A stretch of DNA of 54,532 nt, taken from the NCBI GenBank assembly GCA_900551915.1, contig URXT01000012.1:1-54532 (forward strand), given 5' to 3'. The notes beneath the pieces were generated by a model that saw only the letters and a program-made list of their open reading frames with translations, searched no databases and was not told where the DNA came from. Numbering within the stretch: the stretch's first letter is position 1; every line of letters starts with the position of its first letter. Positions 15,550 through 24,699 of this stretch are shown here, piece after piece. The stretch is from an uncultured bacterium (lineage in GTDB: Bacteria; Cyanobacteriota; Vampirovibrionia; Gastranaerophilales; Gastranaerophilaceae). The position numbers and the translations under genes are program-made.

Positions 15550-17025
15550 CTAAATACTTGAAATAATTTCAATTGCATAGCAACATCCGATTTCTTCTCT
15601 TGTTAATACTACAATGTTGTTCATGTAGTTGGAAAGCAAGGTGAAAAACAGATGTCTCAATTCCATGGGAACAAGAATTTTCGGTACATCAAGACCTAAT
15701 TGCTCGGATTTTTTTGAAATTTTTCGCGCAAGTTTTTCCGCAAATTCTCCGTCAATTTTTATAATAAAATCTTCATCTTCTTCAAAACTCGGCATAAAAG
15801 AATCCAACGTTTTGTCGGAAATTTCAATTAAGCTAATAACACCGTCTTCGTTGGCATATTGCGCACAAATCCTTCTGGCAAGCGCAAGGCGTACTTTTTT
15901 CAGCAAATCTGATTTCGCACTTTCTTCGGCGAAATCATTCATCTTTTCAAAGATATAAGTTATATCTTTGATTGAAACGCGTTCTCTCACAAGGCTTGTC
16001 AGAATAAATTTTAAATCCGAAAGCGAGATAAAATCAGGAATTAAATTTTCAACAAGAAATTCATTCCGTTTGCTTACAACATCAATGTATTTTTCTACAT
16101 CATTGTAGTCAAAAAGTTCATCAACATATTTTATCGCTGTATATTCAAGCGCTCTTGCAATAAATTGAGCGCCGGTCATGCCCTTTTCCCAAAAATCTTT
16201 AGTTTTACTTTTTTCAATCCAGACAACTTTTCTGCCGGTAATAAAATCTGTATCATTGATGGAGTTTTTGATTTTTGTTTCAAGATTTAATTCATCTTCA
16301 AAGTACATTGTATGATTCGGATAAACACAGGCTCTGAAAACATCAAGCCCGCGAATTCTGATTGAAAATTCATAAGGGTTAAGGTTTTCGTCATCCTGAA
16401 AAACAATTTTCGGTATAATATAGCCGAGTTCTTCTGTAAGTTTTAATCTTGTTTTGACTGTTTCTGCAAGAAGTGTTTCGTTTGACTCTTCACAGTCACT
16501 TTCAACATATTCAACGAGTTCATCACTCAGGCGGATTGAGAGTTTTTCTTCATAAAGCTTTTCAAACATTACATCAGGCGAAGTTGCTTTTGCAAGTTTA
16601 ATTTTCAACTCGTCAAGTTCTTTTAAGTTCGCAGAAATCTTGTCGTTAAGCTTTTTTCTGCTAACAGAGGCCGGAGCTTCTTTTTCAAGTTCTTTTTTGA
16701 TTTTTGTAATTTTGTTTTGCTGGTTTCTGATTTTTGCCTGAATATCAAGACAGTTTTCGTAGGGCGAAAGCTTTGGGGAAAGCATTTTCTCCATCTGGCT
16801 TTTGAAGGTTGAAATATTTATTACATCAGACCCTGAAGTTTCTTCATCAGTTTTGGTTTCCGACATAAAAATGCAGTTGAATTTTATCCCTTCATCAGTT
16901 TCAACTTCGTTCATGCTGTAAAGCTCCCAGCCGTTCATTGACATTTCGTTTAAAAGGTTTTGAAGCTCCTGCATGTTGTCGCCTGAACAGGTTTTAATTA
17001 TATACTGCATTTTTTTATTAAACAT
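15550..17025 (-). CDS. DUF4177-like domain fused to a FlhA-type cytoplasmic domain
   Basis: The protein is 491 aa. Residues 6-55 (MQYIIKTC, GWELYSMNEV) look like a DUF4177 module. A coiled coil follows (about 95-147, Lys/Glu-rich). From about 155 to the end it reads like the cytoplasmic domain of FlhA/SctV export proteins: LTEELGYIIPKIVFQDDENL (about 196-215), YEFSIRIRGLDVFR, VVWIE, a long helical region ENLIPDFISLSDLKFILTSL with RERVSIKD, RLALARRICAQY, and the closing LDVPKILVPMELRHLFFTLL followed by NNIVVLTREEI. The membrane half of FlhA is absent. AGGAG 6 nt upstream overlaps the end of udp, so the two are co-translated. No flagellar or type III genes are near. Confidence 0.75.
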   Translation of the reverse strand: MFNKKMQYIIKTCSGDNMQELQNLLNEMSMNGWELYSMNEVETDEGIKFNCIFMSETKTDEETSGSDVINISTFKSQMEKMLSPKLSPYENCLDIQAKIRNQQNKITKIKKELEKEAPASVSRKKLNDKISANLKELDELKIKLAKATSPDVMFEKLYEEKLSIRLSDELVEYVESDCEESNETLLAETVKTRLKLTEELGYIIPKIVFQDDENLNPYEFSIRIRGLDVFRACVYPNHTMYFEDELNLETKIKNSINDTDFITGRKVVWIEKSKTKDFWEKGMTGAQFIARALEYTAIKYVDELFDYNDVEKYIDVVSKRNEFLVENLIPDFISLSDLKFILTSLVRERVSIKDITYIFEKMNDFAEESAKSDLLKKVRLALARRICAQYANEDGVISLIEISDKTLDSFMPSFEEDEDFIIKIDGEFAEKLARKISKKSEQLGLDVPKILVPMELRHLFFTLLSNYMNNIVVLTREEIGCCYAIEIISSI

Positions 17026-17028
17026 TTT

Positions 17029-17805
17029 CTACTCCTGATTTCTGTCGTTTCTGATTAGAATTCTCAAGGCTTCAACTGCGGCTTTGATTGCCATATCAGT
17101 ATCATGAATTACCGGATTTTCAAGATTAAGTTTTTCTCTTTCCTGATTTGCTACCGTCAGAAAGATTGAACCTGCTTTTACCTTCAAAGCACTTGCGGCT
17201 ATAAATATTGCAGCAGATTCCATTTCTGAAGCAAGACATCCGAGTTTTTTCCAGGCCTCCCATTTGTTTAAAAGTTCGTAGCTTACGGGGGATTTTTCGG
17301 GTGAATGCTGTCCGTAAAAAGAATCTTTGCACTGCACAACTCCGGTGTGATAAGTCTGATTTAAGTTTTTGCAGGCTTGTACAAGCGCATTTGTAATTTC
17401 AAGGTTTGCAACTGCCGGGAATTCAATGGGTGCGTATTCTTTTGAAGTTCCTTCCATACGGATTGCGCCGGTTGCGATTACAAGGTCGCCGCCCTTTACA
17501 TTAACCTCCATCCCGCCGCAGGTGCCGACGCGGATGAAGGTTTCGGCCCCGGTATTCACAAGCTCTTCCAGGGCAATTGCAGCAGAAGCGCCGCCTATGC
17601 CGGTAGAAGTTACTGAAACTTTTTCTCCATCTAAATATCCGCTATAGGTTGTGAATTCGCGTCTGTCTGCAATTAATTCGGCATTATCAAAATATGCTGC
17701 AATTTTAGCGCATCTTTTCGGGTCGCCCGGTAAAATTACATATTTACCGCATTCGCCTTCTTTTAATCCTATGTGGTATTGCTCTCCGTTTTCAGAATAC
17801 TTCAT
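17029..17805 (-). CDS. udp: Uridine phosphorylase
   Basis: The 258-aa enzyme splits uridine with phosphate into uracil and ribose-1-phosphate, for pyrimidine salvage in the cytosol. Family landmarks are in order: the phosphate loop LPGDPKRC (about 25-32), the strand [16 protein letters not shown] (66-81), RVGTCGG (91-97), and the nucleoside-binding [13 protein letters not shown] (about 188-200). Length matches the family. The stop codon (TAG at 17029-17031) is only 3 nt from the start of the FlhA-like gene, whose ribosome site lies inside the last udp codons. Confidence 0.95.
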   Translation of the reverse strand: MKYSENGEQYHIGLKEGECGKYVILPGDPKRCAKIAAYFDNAELIADRREFTTYSGYLDGEKVSVTSTGIGGASAAIALEELVNTGAETFIRVGTCGGMEVNVKGGDLVIATGAIRMEGTSKEYAPIEFPAVANLEITNALVQACKNLNQTYHTGVVQCKDSFYGQHSPEKSPVSYELLNKWEAWKKLGCLASEMESAAIFIAASALKVKAGSIFLTVANQEREKLNLENPVIHDTDMAIKAAVEALRILIRNDRNQE

Positions 17806-17823
17806 ACAAAAATCTTACCTTGA

Positions 17824-18276
17824 TTAAATACTGCCTGATTTAAGTTTTTGGATTACTAAATCTGTAATGTCGACTCCGCCTACAAAGATTACACGGTAAT
17901 CTACAATTGCATCAAGTTTCTGTTCTACTAAAACCTGTTTTGCCGCAGCCTGAATTTTGTTGAATACCTGTTCTTCTTTTTGTGTTCTTAATTTCACTAA
18001 TGCTTCCTGTTTTGCATTGAATTCTCTTGCTGTTGCATCTTCAAAATTCTGTTTTTTTAAAGGTGTATCCAAAGCTTTGTACTGTTTTTCTTTGTCAACC
18101 ATATACTGCTGAAGTTCAAGTGCTTTTGCGTCAACTTCTTTTATTGCAGCCTGAGCAAATGCAAAGTTATCCTGAACTTTCGGATAGTTTATATAGCCTA
18201 CGCTTGCTGCATCAGCTTGGTTGCAGAAACCTAAAATTCCCATTAATAGCGCAAATGCTGCTAAATTTTTTTTCAT
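17824..18276 (-). CDS. skp: OmpH/Skp-like periplasmic chaperone
   Basis: The protein is 150 aa. A signal peptide (MKKNLAAFALLMGILGFCNQADA, cleavage about residue 23) is followed by the OmpH core: SVGYINYPKVQDNFAFA, a long charged coiled coil (about 45-115, ending EQVFNKIQAAAKQVLVEQK) and the C-terminal strand LDAIVDYRVIFVGG. Skp/OmpH holds unfolded outer membrane proteins for the BAM machine. The gene follows bamA by 18 nt on the same strand, the classic bamA-skp order. AGGAGG precedes the ATG. Confidence 0.9.
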   Translation of the reverse strand: MKKNLAAFALLMGILGFCNQADAASVGYINYPKVQDNFAFAQAAIKEVDAKALELQQYMVDKEKQYKALDTPLKKQNFEDATAREFNAKQEALVKLRTQKEEQVFNKIQAAAKQVLVEQKLDAIVDYRVIFVGGVDITDLVIQKLKSGSI

Positions 18277-18294
18277 ATTACCTCCTTGTTTTTT

Positions 18295-20529
18295 CTAATA
18301 CAATAAATCGCCTACACCGAATGTAAAGTATCCGCCCTGATTTCCGTTTTCTCCGGCATTGGTGAACGGAATACCGTAATCAATTGACAGCGGTCCCATA
18401 CCCGGTATATAAAGCTTCAAACCTATACCTGCTGTGATTGCGTGCAATGGTCTGTCATATAATGTGTTTGTAACTGTTGGATTGAAAACTTTACCGGCAT
18501 CAGCCCAAACTGTAAATCTTATGTTATTCAGGAAATTAACTTTTCTAGCAAGCCTTGTTCTGTCAAGGAACGGAATTGGTGTTGCAAATTCTGCCGACCC
18601 CATAATGAATGCATCGCCGGTACCGACGCCGCTCATCTTGAAGCCGCGGATTGTGTACGGGCCGCCTAATCTGTACATCATAACTTCAGGCATGTTGTCA
18701 CCGTGGATTTTTCCGCCGCCTTTTGCAGTGAATGACAGTGATGATTTTTTACCTATCGGAATGTAATGCTTGATTGACCCTGTTAATTTTCCGTGGGTTT
18801 TGTCAAAATCTATCAGCCCGAATTCTTCATCAAATCTTAAGTTTGCTAAAGTCCCTTTTCTGGTTACAGTTCCGCCTTCGCGTGTATCATAGATTAAGGA
18901 CGGGCTTAAAGACATGAACAAGCCGCCGTCAAGCTGTTTTGCACGTTCTGAAATCGGAACGCTGTATTTTTGATAAAGGCTTGCGATTTTATTGAAATCA
19001 CCTTCTCTTACATCAATGTTTTCAACGCCAAGAGAGAATGTTGAAGTTAAATGCTTATTGCGTTTCATTCTGTGCGCAACGGTAACTTCGCCCCCATATC
19101 TTCTTTCAATTGCAAGTGGAACCTGATAGCTTCCGAAGTCTCTGAAGAAGAGTTTGCTCATCAAAGAGGTATCAGCATTGAAGAAATACGGTTCAAAGAA
19201 GCTTAATTCAACCTGCATGTTCATTCTGCGCTTAATAGAAGCATCATTAAGAATTACACCGGAACCAACAAGACCGTTAAGTGAAACTCTCTGGTTGCGG
19301 CCGCGGAAGTTGTTGTCTGCAATTCCGACCGAGCCGAATACACCGGTTACGGTATCTAAACCGCCGCCGATAGAAATATTTGCTGTTCTTTGTTCCTGAA
19401 CATTAATTGTAATATCGTAAGCATCGGGAATATCCTCGCAAGGAGTAATTTCTCTTGTTACGTCTTTGAAGGCTTGTGTGGCATAAAGTCTTACAATATC
19501 CTCTTTCAGAACGTTTTCATTGTAGACCATACCCGGTTCGGAAAGAACGTTTCTTTCTACAACAAAGTCTTTTGTTTTTTCGTTTCCGGCAATAAGAATT
19601 TTGTTGATTGTACCTTCTTTAAGGCTGATGTTAATTGTTCCGTCCGGGTCATCCGTAACAGAGTCAACACGCGCTAAAATATAACCTTTTGAAGCATAGC
19701 ACTGCTGAATATTTGCAATTGCTTCATTTAATTTGGCTATATTTTGCGGTTTGCCTTTCATGTCAACCAGATACGCTAAAATTTCTTCTGTTGAAACAAC
19801 GGTGTTGCCTTCTATTGTAAAATCTGTAACCGGAGCGTTTTCCTCCAGAATTATTTTGAGTGTAATTGTTCCGTCCGGATTGTTAACCGGAATTGCGCGC
19901 ATTTTTTCGCTGAAATAGCCGAGCTGGTAAATATTGCGCAAATCCTGCTGGACGATTTCACGATTGTAAATTTCACCTTTTTTTTGTTTGATACTGGTTA
20001 AAATAACTTCAGGTTCGACAACATTTGTGCCATGAATTTCAATATCTTTTATGTATTTGTCGCCTTTTGCAGTAGTTCTTGAAACAGCAGGGGTTTCATT
20101 AGTATCGGGAAGATTTAACCGGCTGTAGTCATAGTTCTGCTCCTCTGGCGGAGTAAAAATGTCTGCCGGGGCTTCTGTTGCTGGAGCTGTTTGTTCAGCG
20201 TCGTTATTTTTCGGCAAGACAAGCTGTTGTTCAAGTTGTTCTGTGGTTTCTTGTTTTTTCTCTTTTTTCCTGATAAAACGAAATTTCTTTTCAGAATTTT
20301 TTTCTTTTTTATTCTTTTTAACTTTTACTTTTTTTTCTTTTTTAGTTTCAGATTTTTCTGGTTCTCTGAGTTCCGGCTGCTGGTATTCGAAATTTTCGGA
20401 CATTTCGCTGCCCGAGGTATCCATTACATTATAATCCCAAAAACTATCTGCGCCCATGCCTGACAACGGATAAAAAGTCATCAAAGACAACGATAGTATT
20501 ATATTATATATAAGTTTTTTTGATTCCAA
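18295..20529 (-). CDS. bamA: BamA/Omp85 outer membrane assembly factor
   Basis: The protein is 744 aa. A signal peptide (about 1-27, MTFYPLSGMGADS end) is followed by an unusual Lys/Glu-rich linker (about 55-110). Three POTRA domains come next (about 155-385: YIKDIEIHGTNVV, VTDFTIEGNTVV, INKILIAGNEKTKDFVVERN), then a 16-strand Omp85 barrel from about 395 with the conserved YTIRGFK loop motif and a terminal FGVGDLLY. Three rather than five POTRAs is the cyanobacterial type. It inserts beta-barrel proteins in the outer membrane. The start is a TTG at 20529 with GAGG 11 nt upstream; this start is not certain. A TATAAT at 20567-20572 (minus) may be its -10. Confidence 0.92.
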   Translation of the reverse strand: MESKKLIYNIILSLSLMTFYPLSGMGADSFWDYNVMDTSGSEMSENFEYQQPELREPEKSETKKEKKVKVKKNKKEKNSEKKFRFIRKKEKKQETTEQLEQQLVLPKNNDAEQTAPATEAPADIFTPPEEQNYDYSRLNLPDTNETPAVSRTTAKGDKYIKDIEIHGTNVVEPEVILTSIKQKKGEIYNREIVQQDLRNIYQLGYFSEKMRAIPVNNPDGTITLKIILEENAPVTDFTIEGNTVVSTEEILAYLVDMKGKPQNIAKLNEAIANIQQCYASKGYILARVDSVTDDPDGTINISLKEGTINKILIAGNEKTKDFVVERNVLSEPGMVYNENVLKEDIVRLYATQAFKDVTREITPCEDIPDAYDITINVQEQRTANISIGGGLDTVTGVFGSVGIADNNFRGRNQRVSLNGLVGSGVILNDASIKRRMNMQVELSFFEPYFFNADTSLMSKLFFRDFGSYQVPLAIERRYGGEVTVAHRMKRNKHLTSTFSLGVENIDVREGDFNKIASLYQKYSVPISERAKQLDGGLFMSLSPSLIYDTREGGTVTRKGTLANLRFDEEFGLIDFDKTHGKLTGSIKHYIPIGKKSSLSFTAKGGGKIHGDNMPEVMMYRLGGPYTIRGFKMSGVGTGDAFIMGSAEFATPIPFLDRTRLARKVNFLNNIRFTVWADAGKVFNPTVTNTLYDRPLHAITAGIGLKLYIPGMGPLSIDYGIPFTNAGENGNQGGYFTFGVGDLLY

Positions 20530-20642
20530 GAAACCCAGATCCTCAAATCTTCTCTATTCCAAAAATATTATATCATAAATTTAAAAAAGTAAAAAACTTA
20601 ATATTTTTTAATCGCAAACGTGTTAACTTTACGGGTTTTAAG

Positions 20643-22277
20643 TTATTTTTCTTTTTTATGTTTTTTGCGAGCTTTCTTTTTTAAAGATTCTTTCGCATGA
20701 TTAATCGCGTCCATCTCATCGTAAAAAACTCTGTGTTCGCCGATTTGTTCCACAATCGAGTGGTCAGCAAGCTGGTTTAAAACTTTTTCATTTTTGATTA
20801 CAAGCAGAATTTTAATGTGCTGTGATTTAAGTCTTATTATGATGTCCTCGAGTGCAAAAATCGCTGAAATATCAAGTAAATCATCAGATTCGTAGTTTAA
20901 AATCAGATATTTGGTGCCTAAAACTTCCTCAAACTTTGAAATCATCTGCGTTGCAGAGCCGAAAAAGAATTGACCTGAAATATGCACTACGCGGATTTTG
21001 TGTTTGTAATCAGTTTCGAGTGTTTTTTCAAGCTTCATAATATCTTTGTCATAAACCGATTTCTGAACAATATGTGCCTTGTCAGCAACGCGTTTTGCAT
21101 ACAAAAGAGCCGCAAGCGTAATTCCTGCTCCGACGGCAAAAATCAAATTGTAAAAAACCGTCAGCAAAAATACAAGCGCTAAAACATACAAATCATCTTT
21201 CGGTGCAAATTTGATAACTTTTAAAAGTTTCACATCAATAATGTCATAGCCGATTTTTATAAGAATTCCGGCAAGTACGGCAAGCGGAATTTCTGACACG
21301 AACCACGAAAATTTGAACAATAAAATACATAAAATAATCGGATTGATTACTGCCGCAAGTTTTGTTGTCGCGCCCGTGTTTAAAGCCGCAACCGTTCTCA
21401 TTGTGGCGGCAGTTCCGCAAAGCGAACCGGTCAGAGAGCAGATTGCGTTTCCGAAACCCTGTGAAAATAAAAGTCTTTTTGCGTTACTTTTTGTTTTTGT
21501 CAAGCTGTCCGCAACAAGTCCGGTTAACATGCTTTCGGCTGACAATACAACCGCAAGCGTGGCCGCATATGGAAGATAAGTGGTTATTTTGTGAAACTCA
21601 AGAACCGGAAAAGTGAGTTTTGGAAATTCCACTGAAATCTCCGAAATTCTTGGGATTTCAAGACCCATTTTTACGGAAATTATTGTGCAGACAATCAGCG
21701 CAAGGATTTGCGAGGGAATATATTTATTAAACTTTTTCGGTATTGCAAAAACAATTGCCAGAGTCAAAAGCCCGAGCCACATTGCCGGCATGTTAATGTT
21801 TTGAAGATTTATTGCAAAGGTTTTTATGCTTTCAAATGTGTTTGAAATGGTTGCGTGGCCTATTAGCGGGTTAAGCTGGATTAATATGATGATAATCCCG
21901 ACCCCGTTCATAAACCCCGAAATTACCGGATATGGAACGTATTTTACGATATCTGAAACACTCGTCAGCGAAAACAGGATTTGAATAAGCGCTGCAAGCA
22001 GCATAATCGTTACAACCGCCTGCATATCGTGGCTTAACGCTGCTACAACCGACGCAATAAGAATTGTCATAGGCCCTGTTGGCCCTGAAATCATCGGAAC
22101 TTTCGGCCCTAGAATTCCTGCGATAAAACACAGAATTATTGCACCCCAAATTCCGGCTCCTGCACCAAAACCAGTTGCAACTCCGAAAGCAAGCGCCTGC
22201 GGTAGCGCTACGATTGCGGAATTTATTCCGCCAAAAACATCCCCTGACAAGCTTTGTAATCTTAATTTAATATCCAT
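20643..22277 (-). CDS. SulP-family anion transporter with STAS domain
   Basis: The protein is 544 aa. About 11-12 membrane helices begin with the SulP signature (GGINSAIVALPQALAFGVAT, about 16-35; GPTGPMTILIAS, about 66-77). The C-terminal STAS domain (about 430-525) contains RVVHISGQFFFGSATQMISK and the LLDISAIFALEDIIIRLK phospho-loop region. SulP proteins carry sulfate, bicarbonate or other anions across the inner membrane; the substrate cannot be read from sequence. The C-terminus is a run of Lys residues. It is followed by bamA on the same strand with a 113-nt gap. Confidence 0.9.
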   Translation of the reverse strand: MDIKLRLQSLSGDVFGGINSAIVALPQALAFGVATGFGAGAGIWGAIILCFIAGILGPKVPMISGPTGPMTILIASVVAALSHDMQAVVTIMLLAALIQILFSLTSVSDIVKYVPYPVISGFMNGVGIIIILIQLNPLIGHATISNTFESIKTFAINLQNINMPAMWLGLLTLAIVFAIPKKFNKYIPSQILALIVCTIISVKMGLEIPRISEISVEFPKLTFPVLEFHKITTYLPYAATLAVVLSAESMLTGLVADSLTKTKSNAKRLLFSQGFGNAICSLTGSLCGTAATMRTVAALNTGATTKLAAVINPIILCILLFKFSWFVSEIPLAVLAGILIKIGYDIIDVKLLKVIKFAPKDDLYVLALVFLLTVFYNLIFAVGAGITLAALLYAKRVADKAHIVQKSVYDKDIMKLEKTLETDYKHKIRVVHISGQFFFGSATQMISKFEEVLGTKYLILNYESDDLLDISAIFALEDIIIRLKSQHIKILLVIKNEKVLNQLADHSIVEQIGEHRVFYDEMDAINHAKESLKKKARKKHKKEK

Positions 22278-22314
22278 AGGGGGAGTTTAGCAGAAAAATA
22301 ACAAGCTTGCAATT

Positions 22315-23139
22315 TTATTCCTTTACGCCGCCCTGCATAATATCGTTGATAAAATATTTTTTGCCGATAAGAAAAACGCCGATTACAGGAATCGTACAAA
22401 TTACAGAACACGCCAGAAGTTCACCCCAGAGCGTTATTTCACGAAAACTTCCTTTGAAAATCGCTAATCCTACCGGCAAAGTTCGCATGTTTTCTGTGTT
22501 TGTAACAATTAAAGGCCACATGAAGCTGTTCCATGTTGTGACAAATGTGAAAAGCGCAAGTGTTGCAACCGTCGGCAAGGCAAGCGGAAGAGCGATTTTG
22601 AAAAATGTTTCAAAAAGATTGCAGCCGTCGATTTTAGCTGATTCTTCCAAATCTTTCGGGAGCCCCAGAAAATACTGGCGCATCAAAAATATCCCGAAAC
22701 CTCCAAAAAGCCCCGGTAAAATCAGCGCTGAATATGAGTTTATCAAATGCATTTCACGCATTAAGAAGAACAGTGGAATTATGTTAACCTGTGGCGGAAC
22801 AAGCATTGTGATAAGGATTATTAAAAACAAAGCGTTTTTGAATTTGAATTTCAGCCTTGCAAAAGCGTATCCCGCGAGTGCCGCAAAGATTACCTGACCG
22901 AAGGTTGTGATTGACGCTACAATCAGGCTGTTCAGAAAATACCGGCTTAGAGGAATTTGTGTGAAGACGTTTTTATAATTTTCAAGCGTGAGATTGCCAT
23001 AAAACAGCTTGGAAGTTTGGTTAAAAATCGCATTTTCGTCTGCAAAAGACAAGTTCACCATTTCGATAAACGGGTAAAGCATGCTTATTGCAATACCGAT
23101 TAACATTACATATCCCAAAAAAGTTCTGAACTTCCTCAT
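22315..23139 (-). CDS. Sugar ABC transporter permease, MalG/UgpE type
   Basis: The protein is 274 aa with six membrane helices. The EAA loop that contacts the ATPase is present (EESAKIDGCNLFETFFKIAL, about 181-200). The N-terminus (YPFIEMVNLSFADENAIF) and the ending FINDIMQGGVKE are typical of the carbohydrate-uptake family. It normally works with a second permease, a substrate-binding protein and an ATPase. None of these are in the window, so the gene is an orphan permease here. The substrate is unknown, although the GH77 enzyme nearby makes a maltodextrin or similar sugar plausible. Confidence 0.9.
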   Translation of the reverse strand: MRKFRTFLGYVMLIGIAISMLYPFIEMVNLSFADENAIFNQTSKLFYGNLTLENYKNVFTQIPLSRYFLNSLIVASITTFGQVIFAALAGYAFARLKFKFKNALFLIILITMLVPPQVNIIPLFFLMREMHLINSYSALILPGLFGGFGIFLMRQYFLGLPKDLEESAKIDGCNLFETFFKIALPLALPTVATLALFTFVTTWNSFMWPLIVTNTENMRTLPVGLAIFKGSFREITLWGELLACSVICTIPVIGVFLIGKKYFINDIMQGGVKE

Positions 23140-23196
23140 GGAATAAATTTTATCACATAAATCCTTTTTGTTTAGTTTATTAAAACTGTTTAATTT

Positions 23197-23331
23197 TTAT
23201 ATAGCAAAAAATAAGAACGCGAACATAAAACAAAGTGATAACGAGCTTAAAACAAACCAGGTGTGCATAACAGGGTGCTGGTAAGCCCAAATTTGTTTAA
23301 TAGTAGTTGCTGCATTTTCAATTCTCTGCAT
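23197..23331 (-). CDS. Small single-pass membrane protein, 44 aa
   Basis: A short ORF with ATG at 23329-23331 encodes MQRIENAATTIKQIWAYQHP followed by a hydrophobic segment (about residues 24-44, WFVLSSLSLCFMFAFLFFAI) that ends at the stop. GGAG 6 nt upstream is a good ribosome site. The arrangement (polar N-terminus, C-terminal membrane anchor) is that of a small tail-anchored protein. It lies between the ABC permease and the divergent U32 gene and probably belongs with neither. No homolog is recognised. Confidence 0.55.
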   Translation of the reverse strand: MQRIENAATTIKQIWAYQHPVMHTWFVLSSLSLCFMFAFLFFAI

Positions 23332-23439
23332 ATATCTTTCTCCAAAAACATACTTAACATTATCTATTTTCTACATTTATCAAAATTAGTCATCACCTGA
23401 TTGGTTGATTATTTTCCTCCTTTAGGGTAATATCCGGTT

Positions 23440-24699
23440 ATGGAGAAAATTGAACTTTTGATGCCTGCGGGCAATCTGGAAAAGCTTGAATATGCCGTAA
23501 AATACGGTGCTGATGCGGTTTATCTGGGTGTTGTAGATTTCAGTTTGAGAGCAATGCGAAAGGGTAGTCTGATAACTCTTGAAAACTTGAAAGACGCCGT
23601 TGATTTGGCGCACAAACTCGGTGCAAAAGCTTATGTTACATTAAATATTTTCGCCTTTAACAGGGATATAAAACTTCTTGAAGAATGCATTGACAGATTT
23701 AAAGACGCACAGCCGGACGCATTTATTGTGAGTGATTTCGGGATTATGAACCTGTTGAGAAAATATGCTCCGGAGGTTCCTATTCACGTAAGCACGCAAA
23801 CAAATACTTTGAACTACGAAAGCGTAAAATTCTGGCAGGATTACGGCGCAAGCCGCGTAATTCTTGCACGTGAGCTTCCGATAAAAGATGTTGCCGAAAT
23901 CAGAGCAAAAGTTCCTGATATTGAACTTGAATGCTTTGTTCACGGCTCACAATGCGTTTCGTTTTCCGGAAGATGTCTTTTGAGTGATTACTTCACAAAC
24001 GGAGAACGCAAAGCCAACCACGGTAACTGTTCACAGCCTTGCCGATGGAGTTACAAGCTTGTTGAAAGCACCCGTCCCGACCAGTACTATGAAATTAATC
24101 AAGACGAGCGCGGGTCGCATATTTTGAGTCCAAAAGATTTATGCCTTGTTGAATACCTTTCACAAATGATTGACGCAGGCGTTAATTCGTTTAAAATTGA
24201 AGGCCGCACAAAAAGTTTATACTATGTTTCGGCTGTCGCAAAAACTTACAGAGCCGCAATTGATGAGGTTTTGAAAAATCCGTCGGCTGATTTGCACAAA
24301 TACTTTATTGAACTTCAAAAAGTAGGAAACCGCGGTTATACAACCGGCTTTGCGCTTGGCGATAACAACAGCGAAAGTTACAGTTACGATATTTCAAAAG
24401 GCTTGGCAGGCGCGGATTTCTTGTGCGAGTTCAAAAGCTCAAAAGAACCTCTTAAAACAGAGGAAGGCGTTTTTTATGCAGTAAAAATTAAAAATAAAAT
24501 GCTTATCGGCGACGAGGTTGAAATTATCACGCCTCACGAACAGTTCAAAACAAAACTTATGTCAGTAAAAGACAAAAACGGAATTGATTTACCGCTTGCA
24601 AACACGAATGACGATGTTTATCTTCTGTTTGACCAGCAGCCGGAGGATTACAAATATGCGCTTGCACGTACAATAGGAGTGAAAAATAATGTTTCTTAA
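23440..24699 (+). CDS. U32-family (TrhP/RlhA-like) protein
   Basis: The protein is 419 aa. The U32 core is a TIM-like barrel starting IELLMPAGNLEKLEYAVKYG (3-22). The family signature is ELECFVHGSQCVSFSGRCLLS (about 166-186), with further Cys in NHGNCSQPCRW (about 199-209); these probably hold an iron-sulfur cluster. A C-terminal beta domain covers about 320-415. Family members formerly called collagenase-like peptidases are now known to take part in hydroxylation of tRNA uridine-34 or 23S rRNA using prephenate. The length and short C-domain favour the TrhP type over RlhA, but that is inference. The 3' end overlaps the YqeG gene by 11 nt. Confidence 0.88.
   Translation: MEKIELLMPAGNLEKLEYAVKYGADAVYLGVVDFSLRAMRKGSLITLENLKDAVDLAHKLGAKAYVTLNIFAFNRDIKLLEECIDRFKDAQPDAFIVSDFGIMNLLRKYAPEVPIHVSTQTNTLNYESVKFWQDYGASRVILARELPIKDVAEIRAKVPDIELECFVHGSQCVSFSGRCLLSDYFTNGERKANHGNCSQPCRWSYKLVESTRPDQYYEINQDERGSHILSPKDLCLVEYLSQMIDAGVNSFKIEGRTKSLYYVSAVAKTYRAAIDEVLKNPSADLHKYFIELQKVGNRGYTTGFALGDNNSESYSYDISKGLAGADFLCEFKSSKEPLKTEEGVFYAVKIKNKMLIGDEVEIITPHEQFKTKLMSVKDKNGIDLPLANTNDDVYLLFDQQPEDYKYALARTIGVKNNVS

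Noticed and set aside
15550..17025. Part of a flagellar or type III export operon
   Set aside because: No flagellar gene lies nearby and the membrane half of FlhA is missing; only the cytoplasmic-domain similarity is supported.
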